From NCBI GenBank assembly GCA_023267795.1, contig JAHFMP010000048.1, positions 1-6,995 of the forward strand: DNA of 6,995 nt, read 5' to 3'. Positions 6,113 through 6,995 of the stretch are shown in pieces (within the stretch, counting starts at the first letter, position 1; each line of letters begins with the position of its first letter). Source of the stretch: Candidatus Woesearchaeota archaeon (lineage in GTDB: Archaea > Nanobdellota > Nanobdellia > Woesearchaeales > DSVV01). Made by a program: the position numbers and the translations under genes. Under the pieces are notes generated by a model that saw only the letters and a program-made list of their open reading frames with translations, was not told the DNA's origin and ran no database searches.

Positions 6113-6778
6113 TTATTTATGTTTTAAATATCCCTCAATATCCTGATCAAAAACTTTTTTCACACCATCTTTTGTAACTGTTACAATCATTGCACCGTTG
6201 CCAGACGCAATATCACGCTGCATTGCTGCATTCAACGCCTTAATTGCAAGATCAACACCGTCCACAGTACTTAAATTTTTGTTGTACAATGTTTCCAAAA
6301 CACCAAATGCCATAACACTGCCACTGCCTGAAGAGATGTAATCTTCAATCAGCGAAAGAGAACCATCAGGATAAATATCATAAATATAATTTCCGGTTTC
6401 ATCATTGCCTCCAACAATGAAATGTGATATGCCTGGAATCATGGACATTCTACGAATATTCCCATATACCATATTTGCAAGCAGGTTTGCAGCTTCTTTC
6501 ACTGTATTTTCTCTTCCTGAACGAATCTTTTTAAGCTGGAGTTCTGCTTTGATAAGTTTTGTAAGCAGTTGTGCATCACTTACTGTTCCAGCCATTGTAA
6601 TAACCATTTTATCACTAATTTGCTGGATCTTTTCTGTGCGCTTGTTTGCAATCATATATCCTGCAGTTGCACGCTTATCTGCTGCAAGCACAAGGCCATC
6701 TTTGCATACCATTGCCAATGTTGTTGTTCCTGTACTTAATATTGCATGTTCTGGCTGACTCGGCATTTCGTTCTTCAT
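6113..6778 (-). CDS. psmB: 20S proteasome beta subunit (N-terminal threonine protease)
   Basis: The product is 221 residues. It forms the catalytic inner rings of the cytosolic archaeal 20S proteasome, degrading proteins unfolded by PAN or Cdc48-type ATPases. Residues 1-17 are a propeptide ending in STG, removed autocatalytically to expose T18 as the nucleophile (Thr1 of the mature chain). The other active-site residues are in place: D34 (mature Asp17) in LVLAADKRAT and K50 (mature Lys33) in RTEKI. The SGSGS segment is at 150-154, and RDIASGNG at 188-195 supplies D189 and S192, the equivalents of Asp166 and Ser169. Length and motifs are those of an active beta subunit. The start at 6778 is supported by AGAGGAGA at 6785-6792, a good Shine-Dalgarno sequence 6-7 nt upstream; the ATG at residue 5 is less well placed. 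fttA follows 83 bp downstream and the alpha subunit gene is not in the window. Confidence 0.97.
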   Translation of the reverse strand: MKNEMPSQPEHAILSTGTTTLAMVCKDGLVLAADKRATAGYMIANKRTEKIQQISDKMVITMAGTVSDAQLLTKLIKAELQLKKIRSGRENTVKEAANLLANMVYGNIRRMSMIPGISHFIVGGNDETGNYIYDIYPDGSLSLIEDYISSGSGSVMAFGVLETLYNKNLSTVDGVDLAIKALNAAMQRDIASGNGAMIVTVTKDGVKKVFDQDIEGYLKHK

Positions 6779-6784
6779 ACAAAA

Positions 6785-6792
6785 TCTCCTCT
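6785..6792 (-). promoter_or_regulatory. Shine-Dalgarno site of psmB
   Basis: AGAGGAGA on the minus strand lies 6 nt before ATG 6778 and matches the archaeal anti-SD (CCUCC). It is the only strong SD beside a start codon in the window; the other genes look leaderless or have short leaders. Confidence 0.65.
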
Positions 6793-6817
6793 TGTTTTAT
6801 AACTATACATCATAAAA

Positions 6818-6834
6818 AACCTCTGAGAACCTCT
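6818..6834 (-). repeat. Tandem AGAGGTT pair upstream of psmB
   Basis: AACCTCT occurs at 6818-6824 and again at 6828-6834 on the plus strand (AGAGGTT on the minus), exactly 10 bp or about one helical turn apart. It lies 40-56 nt upstream of the psmB ATG and includes the CTCAGAGGT nonamer (6819-6827) shared with fttA. One-turn spacing suits a factor binding one DNA face. Confidence 0.4.
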
Positions 6835-6864
6835 ATCTCTATTCATTGTTGAAACTTATATGAG

Positions 6865-6873
6865 TATATAAAT
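6865..6873 (-). promoter_or_regulatory. Likely TATA box of psmB
   Basis: ATTTATATA on the minus strand predicts a start near 6843 and a leader of about 65 nt, which fits the presence of a Shine-Dalgarno site. A weaker alternative is the T-rich 6811-6819, which would place the start within or next to the SD sequence. The AT-rich 6856-6873 could also act on the plus strand. Confidence 0.45.
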
Positions 6874-6915
6874 GTTTTGAAAATTTTGCTTTGTCTCTTA
6901 AAAGTAATAAAAATA

Positions 6916-6924
6916 TTTATAAAT
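6916..6924 (+). promoter_or_regulatory. TATA box of the phosphoesterase gene
   Basis: TTTATAAAT is centred about 29 nt before ATG 6949. It predicts a leaderless or very short-leader transcript, divergent from psmB. Confidence 0.55.
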
Positions 6925-6948
6925 AATTACATTCTCCAAAGAGAAACA

Positions 6949-6995
6949 ATGAGACAAGTACGATTTGCAGTTTTTGGGGACATTCATGGAAAACA
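6949..6995 (+). CDS. Probable calcineurin-like metallophosphoesterase, first 15 codons (runs off right edge)
   Basis: The frame from ATG 6949 reads MRQVRFAVFGDIHGK. A hydrophobic first strand followed by GDIHG is the N-terminal metal-binding motif (D11 and H13) of calcineurin-like phosphoesterases, including small nucleotide or protein phosphatases. The TATA box at 6916-6924 fits this start. Only 15 residues are visible, so the subfamily and substrate cannot be given, and a different fold starting with a similar strand is possible. Confidence 0.65.
   Translation, partial: MRQVRFAVFGDIHGK

Noticed and set aside
6405..6758. Plus-strand 117-residue open frame opposite psmB
   Set aside because: It is a shadow of the conserved proteasome frame, with no recognisable domain or ribosome binding site.

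Overview
This AT-rich window is archaeal. It carries a 20S proteasome beta subunit with an autocleaved-type propeptide, and next to it the archaea-specific KH / metallo-beta-lactamase / beta-CASP nuclease aCPSF1 (FttA). Most start codons lie about 25-28 nt from the centre of an archaeal TATA box, as in leaderless archaeal transcription. I cannot fix the lineage. The gene types, lysine- and isoleucine-rich proteins and AT-rich DNA would suit a mesophilic euryarchaeon or a DPANN-type archaeon.

Layout, left to right: (1) positions 1-650, minus strand, are the first 216 residues of a Fic-family protein that runs off the left edge. (2) Positions 651-817 are a divergent promoter region with an exact 15-bp direct repeat and one TATA box facing each way. 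(3) Positions 818-2806, plus strand, encode a 12-TM APC-superfamily permease fused in frame to a class I SAM-dependent methyltransferase. (4) Positions 2803-4056, minus strand, encode an AAA_14/DUF4143-type ATPase whose stop codon overlaps that of the permease fusion by 4 bp. (5) Positions 4057-4127 hold a perfect 16-bp inverted repeat that contains the ATPase TATA box and follows the aCPSF1 stop. (6) Positions 4128-6029, minus, are aCPSF1/FttA. (7) Positions 6030-6112 form a short spacer with a 10-bp inverted repeat. (8) Positions 6113-6778, minus, are psmB. (9) Positions 6779-6948 are a second divergent promoter region. (10) Position 6949 onward, plus, is the first 15 codons of a probable metallophosphoesterase.

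The right half is informational and housekeeping: psmB (protein turnover) and fttA (transcription termination, RNA 3'-end formation) are also neighbours in other archaea. The left half looks accessory: a Fic enzyme, a DUF4143 ATPase and the permease-methyltransferase fusion. The fusion is the most unusual gene here. A cytosolic methyltransferase tethered to the C-terminus of an amino acid/amine-type permease suggests coupling of import to methylation, but the substrate cannot be read from sequence. No CRISPR array, tRNA, rRNA or complete insertion sequence was seen.
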